The notes: a model not told the origin generated them from the letters alone. Shown: positions 31,992 to 43,607, counted from the first letter of the stretch. The stretch: 64,000 nucleotides of DNA from Paralithodes platypus (GCA_032716605.1 CM064509.1:33684178-33748177), one strand, 5' to 3'. Program-made: numbers and translations.

Positions 31992-32549
31992 GTTTTATTA
32001 ATCTGCCCAACCATGTCTAACCTGCTGTGTAGAAAAAATAGATTTCTCAAAGATATTTTTTTCCTTTTCACACTCTTCTTTTTTTCACGGTTTTCTATTC
32101 CTTATTATTATATATGGATAGCAATATGTCTGAGTTTGGTTGTCCTCATCTAAATGCCTCTCGTTAAGCTAGTAATAGTTCACATATTGATAAATTATAT
32201 AACAATGAAAGCATCAGATCTTTTTAACTCTCTAAAACTTGGGTTAGTAGATACTTCTACGTGAATTGAAAAATGATAGCCATGTACGTACAATACGTTT
32301 CTTTAAATATTTCAATATTTTCGATTAAAACATTATTTGCCATTAGGTGATATACAGTACTTGATTTCTATCTGAACAAATTTTTAGATATATTATATAT
32401 TATAATATATACTTTCTAATGAATTATGATTGATATATATTTAGCAATCTGTAGGTATTAGCACAGTACTCTGATCAATAGATTTAGCACTTAGTATCAA
32501 CCAAGTTATGTTTCAGGTAAACCCTCTGATGATTATGACGCCCTCTGAC
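31992..32549. other. unassigned AT-rich sequence
   Basis: AT-rich, no gene or family recognised. Confidence 0.5.
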
Positions 32550-32715
32550 AGCTAATTATGGCTATCATTTCATTATTTGACAATTATATTAAGCTTAGGA
32601 AGAAATTGTGGGAGCTAGAGAGTTGAGTTAAATAGTTTTGACCCCTTTGATACCTGGAGATCCTTCCCAAATTGCACAAAGTCGTCTTATGATAACCCAG
32701 AATGAAGTGTAAAAA
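32550..32715. mobile_element. Family E fragment, diverged
   Basis: Shares GGCTATCAT, TTGACAATTATATTAAGCTT with AGGAAG on the left and GATCCTTCCCAAATTGCAC, GTCGTCTTATGATAACCCAG on the right. These are the paired inner arms of family E. The TTAA ends are not recognisable. Confidence 0.55.
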
Positions 32716-33253
32716 TGCAAATAGTGAAAGAAAAACTAGTATATCCATTAATGGTGTGTCATATTATGTGGTTGGCCTTACCAAAACATCAGGTAATAGA
32801 AATAAATAGATTTTTTTTTTTTATAAATAATGTTATGCACAAATATTATACATAAAGTATTACAATCGATCATTCTAGTTCGTATCAGCGTCAACAAATG
32901 GAACTGGTAATAAGAAAAGTAACTCATAAAATATTTCCTTGTACGGTATGGTGTTTGTTTTCTGTATGTCAACCATCAATAATTTATGTGGTTGCCTTAG
33001 TAGTTGCAAGTGAATATAAATGTGTATAAAAGTGTATAGCATAATTATCTTCACACACCACTCTCCAAAATATATACAGAACGCCCACACAATTTATCTT
33101 CATCTAATATTTGAATAAAACCAAGTCAAACTTTTTCTAAACCTGAACTTCGTAAAGGTCACAGCATTTCAATATTGTAAAGGAGTAAATAGCTTATCTA
33201 AGTCTTTGAGGTTACTAATGCAGCTCGTCTGAAGAAAAACAAAACAAAAACAA
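32716..33253. other. unassigned AT-rich sequence
   Basis: No supported feature. Overlapping minus frames of 64 and 71 codons look non-coding. Confidence 0.5.
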
Positions 33254-33277
33254 AAACAATATATATATATATATATA

Positions 33278-33635
33278 TATATAGGTGTAGTTGATTAAAG
33301 CGTCGGCTATCGTTCTGACGGTCGGCGGTTCGAACCCCACTGAGATATTAGAAACATATATATATATTCAAAAATATGCTACAGGGGGGCAATGCCTAGT
33401 GAGTTAATTGCTCAATAGGTGGCGTTCTGGGAGTGAGGGTCCGAGCCTGGAGGATGAGACTGTGAAGCATAGAGGCGGAGCAGCTTCAGAGATGGAATTG
33501 CTTCGAGCCGTGAAGCTTCACATGTCTCACTCCCTAGGCTGGAGCAAGACCTCACGGGCCTCACCGTGTTCAGCGGTAGAGTGTAAAGGCTATCAGCCTA
33601 TGCCCGAGAGGGAGTAGTTGGAATATAGAAGAAAA

Positions 33636-33645
<10 letters not shown>
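33278..33645 (+). mobile_element. composite SINE, copy 1
   Basis: A tRNA-like head with B-box GGTTCGAACCC at about 33326-33337, then a linker, then a body starting ATTCAAAAATATGCTACAGG and containing GCAATGCCTAGTGAGTTAAT, CACATGTCTCACTCCCTAGG and CTATCAGCCTATGCCCGAGA. It ends GGAATATAGA plus a poly-A and (TA)n tail. The body is shared with the minus-strand copy at 40900-41455. The 69-codon frame inside is not a gene. Confidence 0.65.
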
Positions 33646-33697
<52 letters not shown>

Positions 33698-33700
33698 TCT
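33646..33700. repeat. (TA)n microsatellite
   Basis: TA array between the tail of the composite SINE and the 3' end of the jockey-like copy. Either element could have seeded it. Confidence 0.95.
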
Positions 33701-33714
33701 CTATATATTTTTTG

Positions 33715-34555
33715 TTCTATGTGGATGGTGGAGACAAAAGGCAAAACTGACTGTGACGAGTGCCTCCCCCAGAGTTGACAGGGCCAAAATCAAGGAATGT
33801 TAGAGCCAAAAAGTCTGGACACACGGAGTTTGAAACAATTTAAGTTATAGGATGAGGGAAAGATGGATTCAGGGAGAGAGTTCCAGAGCTCAGCTGTTGA
33901 AAAGAAGAAAAATTGGGAGTATCGTTTCACTCTTGAGTTGGAGAGTTGTATAGAGTAGGGGTGGGAGTGTGTTGCAAAACGGGTACCGGTACATACACTG
34001 GTATACACTGAGAGAGCTCTGATGAACACTGATTATTGTAGTACCGGTAGCGATAAAATAGCGAGAGAGATGCAACATTGTGGCGAAGAGAGAGAGAGGT
34101 TGCAGAGAGTCGGTGAGTGTACGGGAGTCAATGACACGAAAGGCTTTCCTTTCTACTTTGCCTAGAAGTGCTGTGTGAGAGGATCCTCCCCATACGTGTG
34201 AACAATACTCAAGACATGGATGCACTGTGCCCCTGTACAGAGCAAGGAGCTGTGCAGGGGTAAAGAACCCCTTGAGGCGGATGAGCACACCCAGTTTCTG
34301 AGAGGCCGCCTTAGCAAGGGTGGTAATATGGTCCTTCCACGAGAGACTAGAAGAAAAAGAGACACCGAGAATATTGAGAGAAGATGAAGGGTTAATGTTT
34401 TAATTGTTTAAGCATAAGGGATAGTCCTCTGGGAGTTCACAACGGGTAGATAGATGGAGATTTTTTTTTTTTTTGGAAGCATTAAAGGTAACAAGGTTTT
34501 CTCAGCCCCAATTGTAAATGGTAGTTAGGTCAGAAGATAAGTGTTGTATGGCTTT
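33715..34555 (-). mobile_element. jockey-like LINE copy 2, C-terminal part only
   Basis: Minus strand. ORF2 pieces: RLKGFFTPAQLLALYRGTV and LEYCSHVWGGSSHTALL, then KVERKAFRVID, HPYSIQLSNSRVKRYSQ and AELWNSLPESIFPSSYNLN, spread over different frames. The element is 5'-truncated near 34555. Its 3' untranslated part is close to 26095-26280. Frameshifts and a T run near 34461 inactivate it. Confidence 0.88.
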
Positions 34556-34564
34556 ATTCTATCT

Positions 34565-34880
34565 ATATTGCCGGACGCCTTACTCCCCTTAATGAGGGTG
34601 GCCATACACAGAATGCCCCCAAGCGGACCTATTCCCTGTAAGAGGGAACAACCCGAGCCAGTTTACTGAAGGACTAACAGGATTGACCACTCAATTTAGG
34701 ATCCGTCCGACTCCGAGGCCATCTGTGTATTTTGTTAGCACTATTTTTTCTACAGTGGTGATCGGCTCGTCCATCCACTAACCTGCCTTACCCATAGATA
34801 AGCAGTACGGATTTGTATCAGGTTTACTCCCCTAGACAGGTTGCCGACCAAGGCTGACGAGTCCCAGCCACCCTTTATTA
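34565..34880. other. unassigned, possibly retroelement-derived sequence
   Basis: GC-richer than its surroundings and ends in a (TA)n/(GT)n run, like other retroelement ends here. A minus frame (34750-35061) reads LVGNLSRGVNLIQIRTAYLW over this region. I cannot assign it. Confidence 0.35.
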
Positions 34881-34882
34881 CG

Positions 34883-34885
<3 letters not shown>

Positions 34886-34919
<34 letters not shown>

Positions 34920-34935
34920 GTGTGTGTGTGTGTGT
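34886..34935. repeat. (TA)n-(TG)n compound microsatellite
   Basis: About 14 TA followed by about 9 TG dinucleotides. Confidence 0.95.
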
Positions 34936-35205
34936 CGTACTAAGGCAAGAAGGAGGTAACTGTGAATTTAACCCTGATAACAAAAAATAAATACAAATAA
35001 ATAAATAGTCTAAGCAGTTTGGAAATAATTTCGAACAAAATTGCAAAGATTTCAGAATCATTTACCAAGAATGAAATCTATGGTTAACACAATTACTGTT
35101 TTTTTTTTTTTTCTGGTGAGACCACCCCAAAGATCTACCGGTATGAGCGTTATACAAAGGAATACCAATAACAAAGGACAAACATATTCCTAATGAGGGT
35201 ACTGG

Positions 35206-35578
35206 TTAAAAAAGGGGAGATGCGCCGTTTATTTGCCTTTTTAATTATATTTTTATTATTTTCTTAGTTTCCTCCCGATACCTCCATCAAATTTAAATAA
35301 AACATCCATTAGATCCCCCTTCTAGATTAATTTGTAAATTTTTCGGTAGATAATGTCCCGGCCGAAGGCCGGTGCTTCAAACATTACAAGCTCACTATCG
35401 TTCGCCAGGGAAAAAATCGACACCTAAATAGCACGAAAGGTCTAAATATTGACGAAGAAATGGGGCGAAAGGTCTTAAAATCGACTAACTAATGGGGCAA
35501 GCATCTTAGCATCTGAAAACTAATGGGGCTAAACATGAGGGAGAAAAGGGTCCAGAAAACCGGCTCATCTCCCCTTAA
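35206..35578 (+). mobile_element. Family A element A11
   Basis: TTAA at 35206-35209 and 35575-35578. Shares CCCTTCTAGATTAATTTGTA, CTCACTATCGTTCGCCAGGG and ATCGACTAACTAATGGGGCA with A14, and in part with A15, defining a second subfamily. Its right TTAA is also the left end of an E copy. Confidence 0.92.
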
Positions 35579-35740
35579 CCCAGGATTATGACGCGTTTTT
35601 ACGGTACATTCTGGCTATTATTATACGATTATATTTAGCTTAGGAAGGGTGCATGTAAGCCAGAGTTAATTGATTCCCACAGCTCCTGTTTAAGTTGTAT
35701 ACAATTTTCTAATGACAGCCATAATAAACTGCCCTAAAGT
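35575..35740. mobile_element. Family E element E2, 3' end lost
   Basis: TTAACCCAGGATTATGACGC starts at the TTAA that closes A11. Inner blocks: CATTCTGGCTATTATTATAC and TTTAGCTTAGGAAGG, then the diverged partner ACAATTTTCTAATGACAGCC. It ends before an A run at 35755-35770. Confidence 0.7.
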
Positions 35741-35813
35741 GCCATGATCATTACAAAAAAAAAAAAAAAATGGCTGTTACGCATGACTCCTTTCAGTTGG
35801 CATGTGAAGCTAT

Positions 35814-36028
35814 TTAACCCTTTGAGTACCAGCGACGTGTTCTACATTATAGTTTAGCTATAGTTAGACAATATTATGCAGCTTAGGAAGGATCTCTGGT
35901 AGTTAAAATGGTTGGTTGATATAGCTTGAAGCCTTATTATTGCTATAGGTCCTTCCTAAGCTGAATAAAATTGTCTAATAGTTGCCAGACTATGCTGAAA
36001 AGAACGTCACCGGTACTGAAGGGGTTAA
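35814..36028. mobile_element. Family E element E3
   Basis: TTAA at 35814-35817 and 36025-36028. Ends TTAACCCTTTGAGTACC and GGTACTGAAGGGGTTAA. Long inner arms pair: CAGCTTAGGAAGGATC with GGTCCTTCCTAAGCTG, and TAGTTTAGCTATAGTTAG with a diverged complement. The most regular E copy. Confidence 0.88.
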
Positions 36029-36255
36029 AAAAATAGATAGAAATATAATATATAGTCGTATTTTGAAAGGAGATGTCGTCTCACCATTAATAATATTTAG
36101 TGGCAACCTATTCCAAACGTTTATGACGCAAATGACAAATATGTGATCTGAGTTGAACCGTTTTCCAACAATCTTGAAATAATGCTCTCTTATTCGGTAT
36201 ACGTGTTGTTTAATGGTTATACTTCTCATTATAGGTTTTCTGATTCGTAATAGGT
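36029..36255 (-). mobile_element. CR1-like ORF2 C-terminal fragment
   Basis: The minus frame reads YRIREHYFKIVGKRFNSDH, then VINVWNRLPLNIINGE and PFKIRL. This resembles the FKIIGK..FFFNRVVNLWNGLP ending of the CR1 copies but is clearly another lineage. The E3 right end abuts it. Too short for a clade call. Confidence 0.65.
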
Positions 36256-36815
36256 GTAACTAAAGGAATTTGAACACTTAATTGGTTTCTACTCTACATC
36301 AAATCACTGTTAAAAGAAATAATAAACTTTCTTGAATTCCTTTTATTTACCATGTTTTTTTCCTGCTGGTTCTATTGTGATGTATGGCAATATCTGAACA
36401 CTATGTTATGCTTCTATTGTCATTGTAACTTAAGATGAGGTTTCATATCAATCTTTACAATGAATCTTCACTGAAATTTTTTCATTGATTATCAATTATT
36501 TAAGCTGAAATGCCAAGGTTACATTCGCACCTATACTGTATACTGTATATACTTTTCAGTTCTATATTGGCTATGAAGTTCTATGTTGTTTACACACACA
36601 GCACATTCAGAAACATTTCCAAAACAGATGTACATTATAATAATAAATACAAGTTTTAATACAGGTATGAAGCGTTTTCGTGAAGTTCAATTTCTTAGCA
36701 AGATTCTAAATCGGGATATTGATTTATCCCAACGATGTCTTTCAGAGCGTTGTCCTCTCTCCCACCTCACCGCTGTATTCCCTCACTGCTTCATGTACAG
36801 TCACTATCAAAAGTA
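36256..36815. other. unassigned AT-rich sequence
   Basis: Contains one ATACTGTATACTGTATATAC run near 36532. Nothing else recognised. Confidence 0.45.
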
Positions 36816-36825
36816 CTGGATCTAT

Positions 36826-37075
36826 CTATCTATTTATTGCCAGATGTCTCAATCCTCCTATGGTATTCGTCAGCCGGCGCCCCTCCTCCCACCCCACACC
36901 AATTTCCCTCATATACCTCTCAACTCCATCCTTCCATCTCATTCTCGGTTCACTTCTCCCTCTCTGGCCTTCCAATTCACTCTCATTCACTCTTTTAGTA
37001 ATTATCTCACTCTCCAACGCCTCCACATGACCGAACCACCTCAAGGTGTTCCTCTTCACAAGATCTGCCTTAATT
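36826..37075 (-). mobile_element. LINE 3' end with RT C-terminal signature (RTE-like)
   Basis: The minus frame: LVKRNTLRWFGHVEALES, then EGQRGRSEPRMRWKDGVERY and GWEEGRRL. The LRWFGHVE ... RGR..KRWKDGV pattern is common at the end of LINE ORF2 proteins. The 3' tail on the minus strand is a short (ATAG)n run (36816-36838). A related plus-strand end lies at 49600-49830. A broad Ser/Pro-rich plus frame over the same DNA is its shadow. Confidence 0.75.
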
Positions 37076-37840
37076 ATTCAGTTGAATTTTCCTTCTTTGT
37101 TAAAAGATAAATAATGTCCTCAACACTAATGTTTCTAAGTATGAAAATAAATGTTTTCTTTGTGCGTGTTAGGAGTGTGTGTTTTTTTAGCTGCCTATTG
37201 AAATTATGGAGTTAAAATACGATTGACCGTGAGTGTACTTGGCCTCAACATCACGAGCCTTTTTTAATTACACAATTGCAATAAACCTGCAGCTATAATG
37301 TTGCAATATTCAGTGACGTACATCGAACATAATATTAAGCGACAGACTACCAGCCATTCCCAATATTCAGCATGTGCATAATTACCCTTAGCAGTCACGA
37401 ATCACAAACACATTATACTATTATAATTTTATGAAATTTCCATGAAAACTATCCAGGTTGCTTGAGTTAACGAATATATATACTATCATGTTCTTTCAAT
37501 GTACCAAACTCATTATTATTATGATTGTGATAAAGGAAAGTAGCATTTCCGTGCTCTAAAACTGTTTTAATTACTTAGCTTTAAACTCATGAAAATACCG
37601 GCTCATGTCAAATTTGTTTATTCAATTAACAACTGGTACACAAATACCTATAATTTTATTTTGAAAATTAATATAACAGTATTATCGCCAAAACATTATG
37701 ATTATAAAAAGTCTTATCTATAGTACTAAAACAAACAATACATATCACAGCCTCGTTTCATTGTGAAAGATGCATAATGAAATTGCAAAACACCAGAAAG
37801 ATATACATGCATACATAATCTTAAAGACCGAATGCTCGAC
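37076..37840. other. unassigned AT-rich sequence
   Basis: About 760 bp without frames, arrays or foldbacks that I can recognise. Confidence 0.5.
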
Positions 37841-37854
37841 ACGAAGTGCGGTTC

Positions 37855-38262
37855 CGGTCTCACGTCCTAATGGCGGCGCTCCAAGCAGCTCTGTTCAGAG
37901 CTGCCTCACTTGTCAGGTTATTTAATTCAAACGTATGGTCTGATCCCACATCTTTATTGGTCAACTCCTTGGTGTTGCTCCCTCCAAGTTCACGGACCTG
38001 CAATTTTTCACCCAACTTAGCTCATCTATCCTCTCCACATGCCTAAACCATCAAAGCCTGCTAGTATGCATCTCATCACTGATACTCTTGAAGCCCAACC
38101 GTCTCCTCAGCTCTTCACTAGATATCCTATATTGCAGTTTGGCCCCACGCATCCATCTCACCATTCTCATCTCGTTCCGTTCCATTCTACTGATATCATC
38201 CACTTTGACAGGTCACGTTTCTGGAGCAAATGCCATTGCTTCATTGATGAATGTAATAATTG
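37855..38262 (-). mobile_element. LINE 3' end, second RT C-terminal fragment, decayed
   Basis: The minus frame reads ISRMERNEMRMVRWMRGAK and ISSEELRRRLGFKSISDEM, then SRL*WFRHVERIDE and WVKNC. This is the conserved C-terminal module of many LINE ORF2 proteins, but it has a stop inside RLRWFGHVE and several later stops. Its relationship to the 36826 copy is unclear. Confidence 0.75.
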
Positions 38263-38331
38263 AATACAGTGATTAATGAACAAAATAGTTTATAATTATA
38301 CTGTATACATAACATTAAATACTGCCGAGCA

Positions 38332-38397
38332 TTAAGGGGACAGTGGCTGTTTGTTTGGTCTATCAATTCATTTAATATTCATATATTGGCTTAGTTT
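38332..38397 (+). mobile_element. Family A element A12, solo left end
   Basis: TTAAGGGGACAGTGGCTG and TTTGTTTGGTCTATCAAT, about 66 bp, then it passes directly into an E copy that lacks its own left end. Confidence 0.85.
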
Positions 38398-38576
38398 ATT
38401 CGGACAACTATTTGACGATTTTATTCAACTTCGGAAGGACCTCTAGCAATTAATGAGGCTTCAAACTATCTCAACCAATCCTTTTAACTACCAAAGATCC
38501 TTCCTATGCTGCATAATATCGTCTACATTTAGCTAGAATCAAATATAACACACGTCGTTGGTACTCAAAGGGTTAA
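38398..38576. mobile_element. Family E element E4, left end lost
   Basis: Inner arms CTTCGGAAGGACC and GATCCTTCCTATGCTG, then ACGTCGTTGGTACTCAAAGG and TTAA at 38573-38576. The missing left end coincides with the A12 junction, so one deletion probably removed most of A12 and the start of E4. Confidence 0.78.
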
Positions 38577-38829
38577 TATCTATTTTATCCCTTTAATTCC
38601 TTTTTGCTACATTGTATACTTCTTTTCTCGCCATCATGTTTATCTTCACTCTCATTCGTTATCACCCTTTGTCTATTCCCCTTTCACTCTTTAATAACCA
38701 CTTTATATATTTCCATATCACTCGTTTTATCCTCTGTTGTTGGGCCTAAGCCTCCTCCACGCGGATGATCCTCTATTGAATATAATTTACATCTCATATC
38801 ATCCCTAATGTCCAAACCTTGCTATTGTT

Positions 38830-39475
38830 ACCCCCCCCCCCCCTCCTTCCCTACCTCGGCTAATACTCTCTCTCTCTCTCTCTCTCTCTCCTTCTTTCTC
38901 CCTCTTTCCGTTACCCCTCAGTCCCCCCCCCCTCCCACCCCCCGGCTCCCTCCCTCTCTATTCACCCTCTCATCTTTCCCTCGCCCCTCCACCTCCCTTC
39001 TACACCCACCGCCCTTCACCCCCCTCCCCCTCACTCTCTCTCTCTCTCTACCCCCATATCTCTCCCTTGCCCCTCCTCCTCCTCCCCTCCCCACTTCCAC
39101 GCCCCCCCCCTCCCCCCCCCCTTCCACTCTCTCTCTGTATAACCCTTTCTCCACCTTCCCTAAGTTTCCCCTCCCTCTCCAAACTCACCCCCTCTCTCTA
39201 TATATATATTGTTTTTCTCTCTTCACCCCCTTCATCTCTTGCTACCTTTCCAACTCTCTCTCTCCCTCCCCTCCCCCCCCCCACTCTCTCTGTATTTCAC
39301 TAATATACTCCCTCCCTTTCCAAACTCTCCCCCCCCCACCCTCCCCCGTACACTCTCTTTGTATTCTTCTCTCTCCAGCCCCTTCATCTCTCCCTCCCTC
39401 TCCAAACTCCCCCCCCCCTTCTCACTTCCAGCCCCCCCCCACCCTTCCTCCCACGCCCCCCTCGTGCTCCAAGTC
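38830..39475. repeat. C/T-rich low-complexity tract
   Basis: C runs and CT repeats, with an exact (CT)n run at 38867-38892. The 263-codon Ser/Pro/Leu-rich frame is a composition artefact. Confidence 0.85.
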
Positions 39476-39618
39476 TCACCTGAAGTGGCAATTTTCCCGA
39501 GTCTTGAGGCGTAAACTATTCCTAAAAAAACTCAGGACCCACACGAGTCCGCCTTCCGGTAATTTTCGAACCATTACCTCTATATATCTCTCCTCTTAGA
39601 GCTTTCCTATTCCTATGC

Positions 39619-39961
39619 TTAAGGGGAGGGTTTTGTTATTTTACTTAAGAGGGGTTATTTCTGGACCCACTTCTGCCTCATGTTTAGCCCATTTGTTTCG
39701 AGATATTAAGACGTTCGCCCGAATAGTTTCACGATTTTAAGATCTTTCGTTACATTTCTGTCAATTTTTAGACCTTTCTTGCCATGTAGGTGTCGATTTT
39801 TTCCTGGCGAATGACAGCAAGCCTGTAATTTAGGAGGAATCAGCCTTCGTCGGAATTTTTTTATATTGAAAAATGTACAAATTTAGCTTGAAGGGGGTCT
39901 TGGAGGTATTTTTGTTAAGCTTGATTGAGGTCTAGGGAGCAAACTAAAAATCTCCCCTTAA
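39619..39961 (-). mobile_element. Family A element A13
   Basis: TTAA at 39619-39622 and 39958-39961. The hairpin is damaged (CAGCCTTCGTCGG) and the GAAAAATGTACAAATTTAGC string is kept. A second TTAAGAGGGG near the left end looks like a local duplication of the terminus. Confidence 0.88.
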
Positions 39962-39997
39962 GAGTATTGTTCCCCTTCGTACCAACCACTCCCATTC

Positions 39998-40000
39998 TTC

Positions 40001-40087
<87 letters not shown>
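39998..40087. repeat. (CT)n microsatellite
   Basis: About 45 uninterrupted CT dinucleotides. Confidence 0.97.
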
Positions 40088-40090
<3 letters not shown>

Positions 40091-40165
40091 TGATGCATTA
40101 AGGGTATCGGCCACTTCAACTATGGTCAGATTATGGTAATGAGGTTGTTGAGTATAATATAGCTG

Positions 40166-40300
40166 TCATTTAGCCCTTTCTGTACCAGCGACGTGTTATA
40201 TATTCTATTCTAGGTATATATAGACGACTTTGTGCAGCTGAAGAATGATCCGTGGTAGAATAAACGGTTAAGATAGTGAATATAAACACCAAATGAGGAG
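40166..40300. mobile_element. Family E element E5, left half
   Basis: TAGCCCTTTCTGTACCAGCG, ATTCTAGGTATATATAGACG, TTGTGCAGCTGAAGAATGAT. The TTAA is degraded and no right half follows. Confidence 0.65.
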
Positions 40301-40679
40301 GAACACTTAGCTTCTTCAGGTCACTAACAGACGCTAGGTCCTTGAAGGCCTTAAGTATCCGTACATAATCCTACTCTTCTTATACAATATATATATTTAT
40401 TTATTTATGTGTGTGTGCGTGTGCGTGTGAGTGAGTGTGTTGCATGGGCGATCATGTGATTGTATGTGTCAGAAATAAATGATCATATATCATATTTCCA
40501 ATTTGTTGAGTTCTCCGTGACCTTTTTCAGTGCCCCAGTTCTCCCCCACGCACTGACCGTCACAGACAGGTATTAGTCCGCTCTTTGACACAGTTTCTTG
40601 GAAGACTAGTGTGTGACGGAAGGCCACACCGGGAGCCAATATATCCTTCAAGGTAATGGCTCGGAGTGTTCCATTTAAA

Positions 40680-40765
40680 CTGTCTTGATAGCGTAATACA
40701 TACCGTAAGTGCGCGGAATTTCGGTGTGAGTATCCTAGGTTCGAGTCCTTGGAGTGCCACATGTA
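40680..40765 (+). mobile_element. possible tRNA-derived SINE head
   Basis: GATAGCGTAATACATACCG followed about 45 bp later by a B-box-like GGTTCGAGTCC. Without a clear tail or second copy this is tentative. It is not a folding tRNA. Confidence 0.35.
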
Positions 40766-40899
40766 TTTGTTGATTTCATTAATTGAGTTTAGGAGTAAAG
40801 TCGGTTAGTGGAGGGAACATAATAATTCTTATGTGTGTGTGTATGGATATGTGTGTGTTTCTCTGTATGTAATCATGTGTGAGGGTGCATGTTTTTTTT

Positions 40900-41455
40900 G
40901 TTTTTTGTTTTGTTTTTCTATATTCCAACTTACTTCCTCTCGGGCATAGGCTGAGAGCCTTAACATTCACCGCTTTACAATGAACAGTGAAGCCCGTGAG
41001 GTCTTGTTCCAGTCTAGGGAGTGAGACATGTGAAGCACGTAGAGTACAACGAGCACCTGCCATCTTGCCTTCACATGAGGCACGGTGCTCACTCATGGCC
41101 CGAAACGACCCCATCTCTGAAGCCACCTCGTTCCCGTGCTTCACTGTCTCACTCGGACTCTCACACTTACACACACACAACGCCACCTGTTGAGCAGATA
41201 ACTCACCAGGCATTGCACCCCTATAGCATATTTTGAATATAGGAATATTCATACAGTGCTATTTAATCAGGGAACAATGAGGGTATTCTATTGACGTTTC
41301 GGTGGGCTTGTGGTAATGCACTGATACTAGGTACAGCACAAATTCCATCCCAATAATATCTTCCCATTGATACATCGGGATTTGAACCCGGGACCTTTGG
41401 ATTACCAGGCCAGTGGCAAGACCACTCCACCACACCTCCCCATGCATGTTTTTCT
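40900..41455 (-). mobile_element. composite SINE, copy 2
   Basis: On the minus strand: a tRNA-like head (GTGGTGGAGTGGTCTTGCC, B-box GGTTCAAATCC near 41372-41382), then about 150 bp, then ATTCAAAATATGCTATAGGG and the same body as at 33370-33620 (GCAATGCCTGGTGAGTTATC, CACATGTCTCACTCCCTAGA, CTCTCAGCCTATGCCCGAG). It ends GGAATATAGAAAAACAAAAC. The head differs from copy 1 but the body is shared. Confidence 0.68.
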
Positions 41456-41639
41456 CCGTATATAATAATGTGTGTGTGTGTGTGTGTGTGTGTGTTGGGA
41501 TTTGCACACTTACCCTTGGGAGCGTGTGTCTGCATGCTCGTACCTTCCTTATGAATGCCTTAAGCTGGGTGGAGAAATTTCCAATCATGTTTTACCACTG
41601 GCAGGCTCTGAAACACCCCATAACTCCTAGGTCCACCAT

Positions 41640-41960
41640 CCCTGCCTACCTTCCCCCAACCCTCACCCCCTTCCCCCTCAGCCTCTTCCCCCACTCTCAT
41701 CCCCTTTTCCCCCACCCTCTCCCCCCCCCCTCCCCCACCCTCTCCCCCCTCCTCAATATTGCCCGTTGATCAGGCCTTGAGGGATTGCAGGAGCGTTGCA
41801 TGCAAGCGTATTGCTCACTTGTGGGTGCGGAAGTAGCCGTCCCTATTATTCCTCTCCTTCCTCGCTCCCTCCCTCTCTCCATATTTGGGGTATCTATATA
41901 CATGTTATGGTCTTGTTGTTTCTATTCACTCCCCTCCCCCCTCCTCCCTCTCTGGCTCCC
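41640..41960. repeat. C/T-rich low-complexity DNA
   Basis: CCCCCACCCTCTCCC words at 41645-41755 and again at 41930-41950. Unassigned in between. Confidence 0.75.
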
Positions 41961-41977
41961 TATTTGCAGCATATCTC

Positions 41978-42317
41978 TGAAGGGGGGATGGTTAACTTTT
42001 TGGGCGATTTTTGCATGTATTCATCAAATTTAAAAAGAAACAAAAAATTATATACCCCTTCTAGATTAATTTGTAAATTTTTCGGTAGAAAATTTCCCGG
42101 CCGAAGGCCGGTTCTTCCAACATTACAGGCTCACTATCGTTCGCCAGGGAAAAAATCGACTCGTAAATAGCACGAAAGGTCTGAATATTGACTACGAAAT
42201 GTGGCGAAAGGTCTTAAAATCGACTAACTAATGGGGCAAACATCTTAACATCTGAAAACTAATGAGGCTAAACATGAGGGAGAAAGTGGTCCAGAAAACC
42301 GGCCCATCCTCCCTTAA
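41978..42317 (+). mobile_element. Family A element A14
   Basis: Right TTAA at 42314-42317; the left end reads TGAAGGGGGG. Perfect hairpin CCGGCCGAAGGCCGG. Same subfamily as A11. Confidence 0.9.
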
Positions 42318-42612
42318 ATTCAGGTATATATTTTCTCCATTTCACCTCCCTCCTCTCTACTTGTCTCCTTATTTGCTATATTCATTTCAGTATACTTCCC
42401 TGATCCTTCCATTTATTCTTCCCTCCCCCTTCCTTCCTCCCTGTCTCCCCATTTGCTCTATATATTTTACTTATGCTTCCCTGTTATTTCTCTCCCCCTT
42501 ATATACCTTTCTCCCTATTGTGTTCTAATAATGTTGATATTTTTTCCCTGATCTTCCATTTATTCCTCCCTCCTCCCTCCTTGGCCACCTATCTACTGTG
42601 TATCTCTTAATT

Positions 42613-42667
<55 letters not shown>

Positions 42668-42670
42668 AAT
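42318..42670. repeat. pyrimidine-rich DNA ending in (CT)n
   Basis: C/T-rich with CTCCCT words. An exact (CT)n run occupies 42616-42666. Confidence 0.85.
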
Positions 42671-43426
42671 TTCCCAGTAGAAGTTTTTCTCATTCTGCTG
42701 GGGAACTTATTTCTCCAACTTAATTTCATGCCGACCAACGGTCGGAGGGAGAGGTGGGTGGGGAGAGAGTCTTCTTCTTTGCTATCCTTGCCTTCCACTT
42801 GTAGCAAATTCTATTTTAGCATTAAGTCCAGACTACCTAGTAGGGACCGCAAGGTCTGTGTATCTATGTAACTCTCATTTCTCCTCTTTCTTTTTCTATA
42901 TCTTAATTTGTTGTATCCCTTGTTATGTTTCTCCCTTGTTCTTTCCATTTTTCTCTTTCTTTCATAATTTGCTTTCTTTCATCATTTGCTATTATCTACA
43001 ATATTTCTTAAGTAAATTTTAAAATTCTCTTGTGTTTTCATTCAATTTTGATTTGACCATTAACTATGCAGTACTTTATGATTACCTTTTAGTTTATCTT
43101 CTTTAATTATATATATATAACTAAAAGATCGAAAGCAGCCTCCACAGGTTAAGGTCAACTTTGTGAGACATCGAAAATCATTTGTCTAACCTACGTAACC
43201 GAACCTACTGTAACCTAATTCAACCAAGCCTAATCAAACAACAACAACAACAACCAAGCCTAATCGTTAATTTTTATTAAAGCATTTCAAGTTAGGTCCG
43301 GTTGAGTTATATTAGATATAGTTAGCACAAGTTAGATTAATTCTGGCTAGCCTTGATGGTTCCGCGTTCTGTTTGTGGTCAAAACGCCCAATGAATAATT
43401 TAAGGCATCGAACCTGGAGCCCAAAG
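42671..43426. other. unassigned sequence
   Basis: Mixed AT-rich DNA with a CAACAACAACAACAAC run near 43240. No gene or family recognised. Confidence 0.5.
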
Positions 43427-43567
<141 letters not shown>

Positions 43568-43607
43568 AATATATATGTACAGTATATACTGTATATCGCT
43601 ATTCTAC

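Noticed and set aside
38808..39599. 263-codon Pro/Ser/Leu-rich frame
   Set aside because: Composition-driven, over C runs and CT repeats with likely homopolymer errors.
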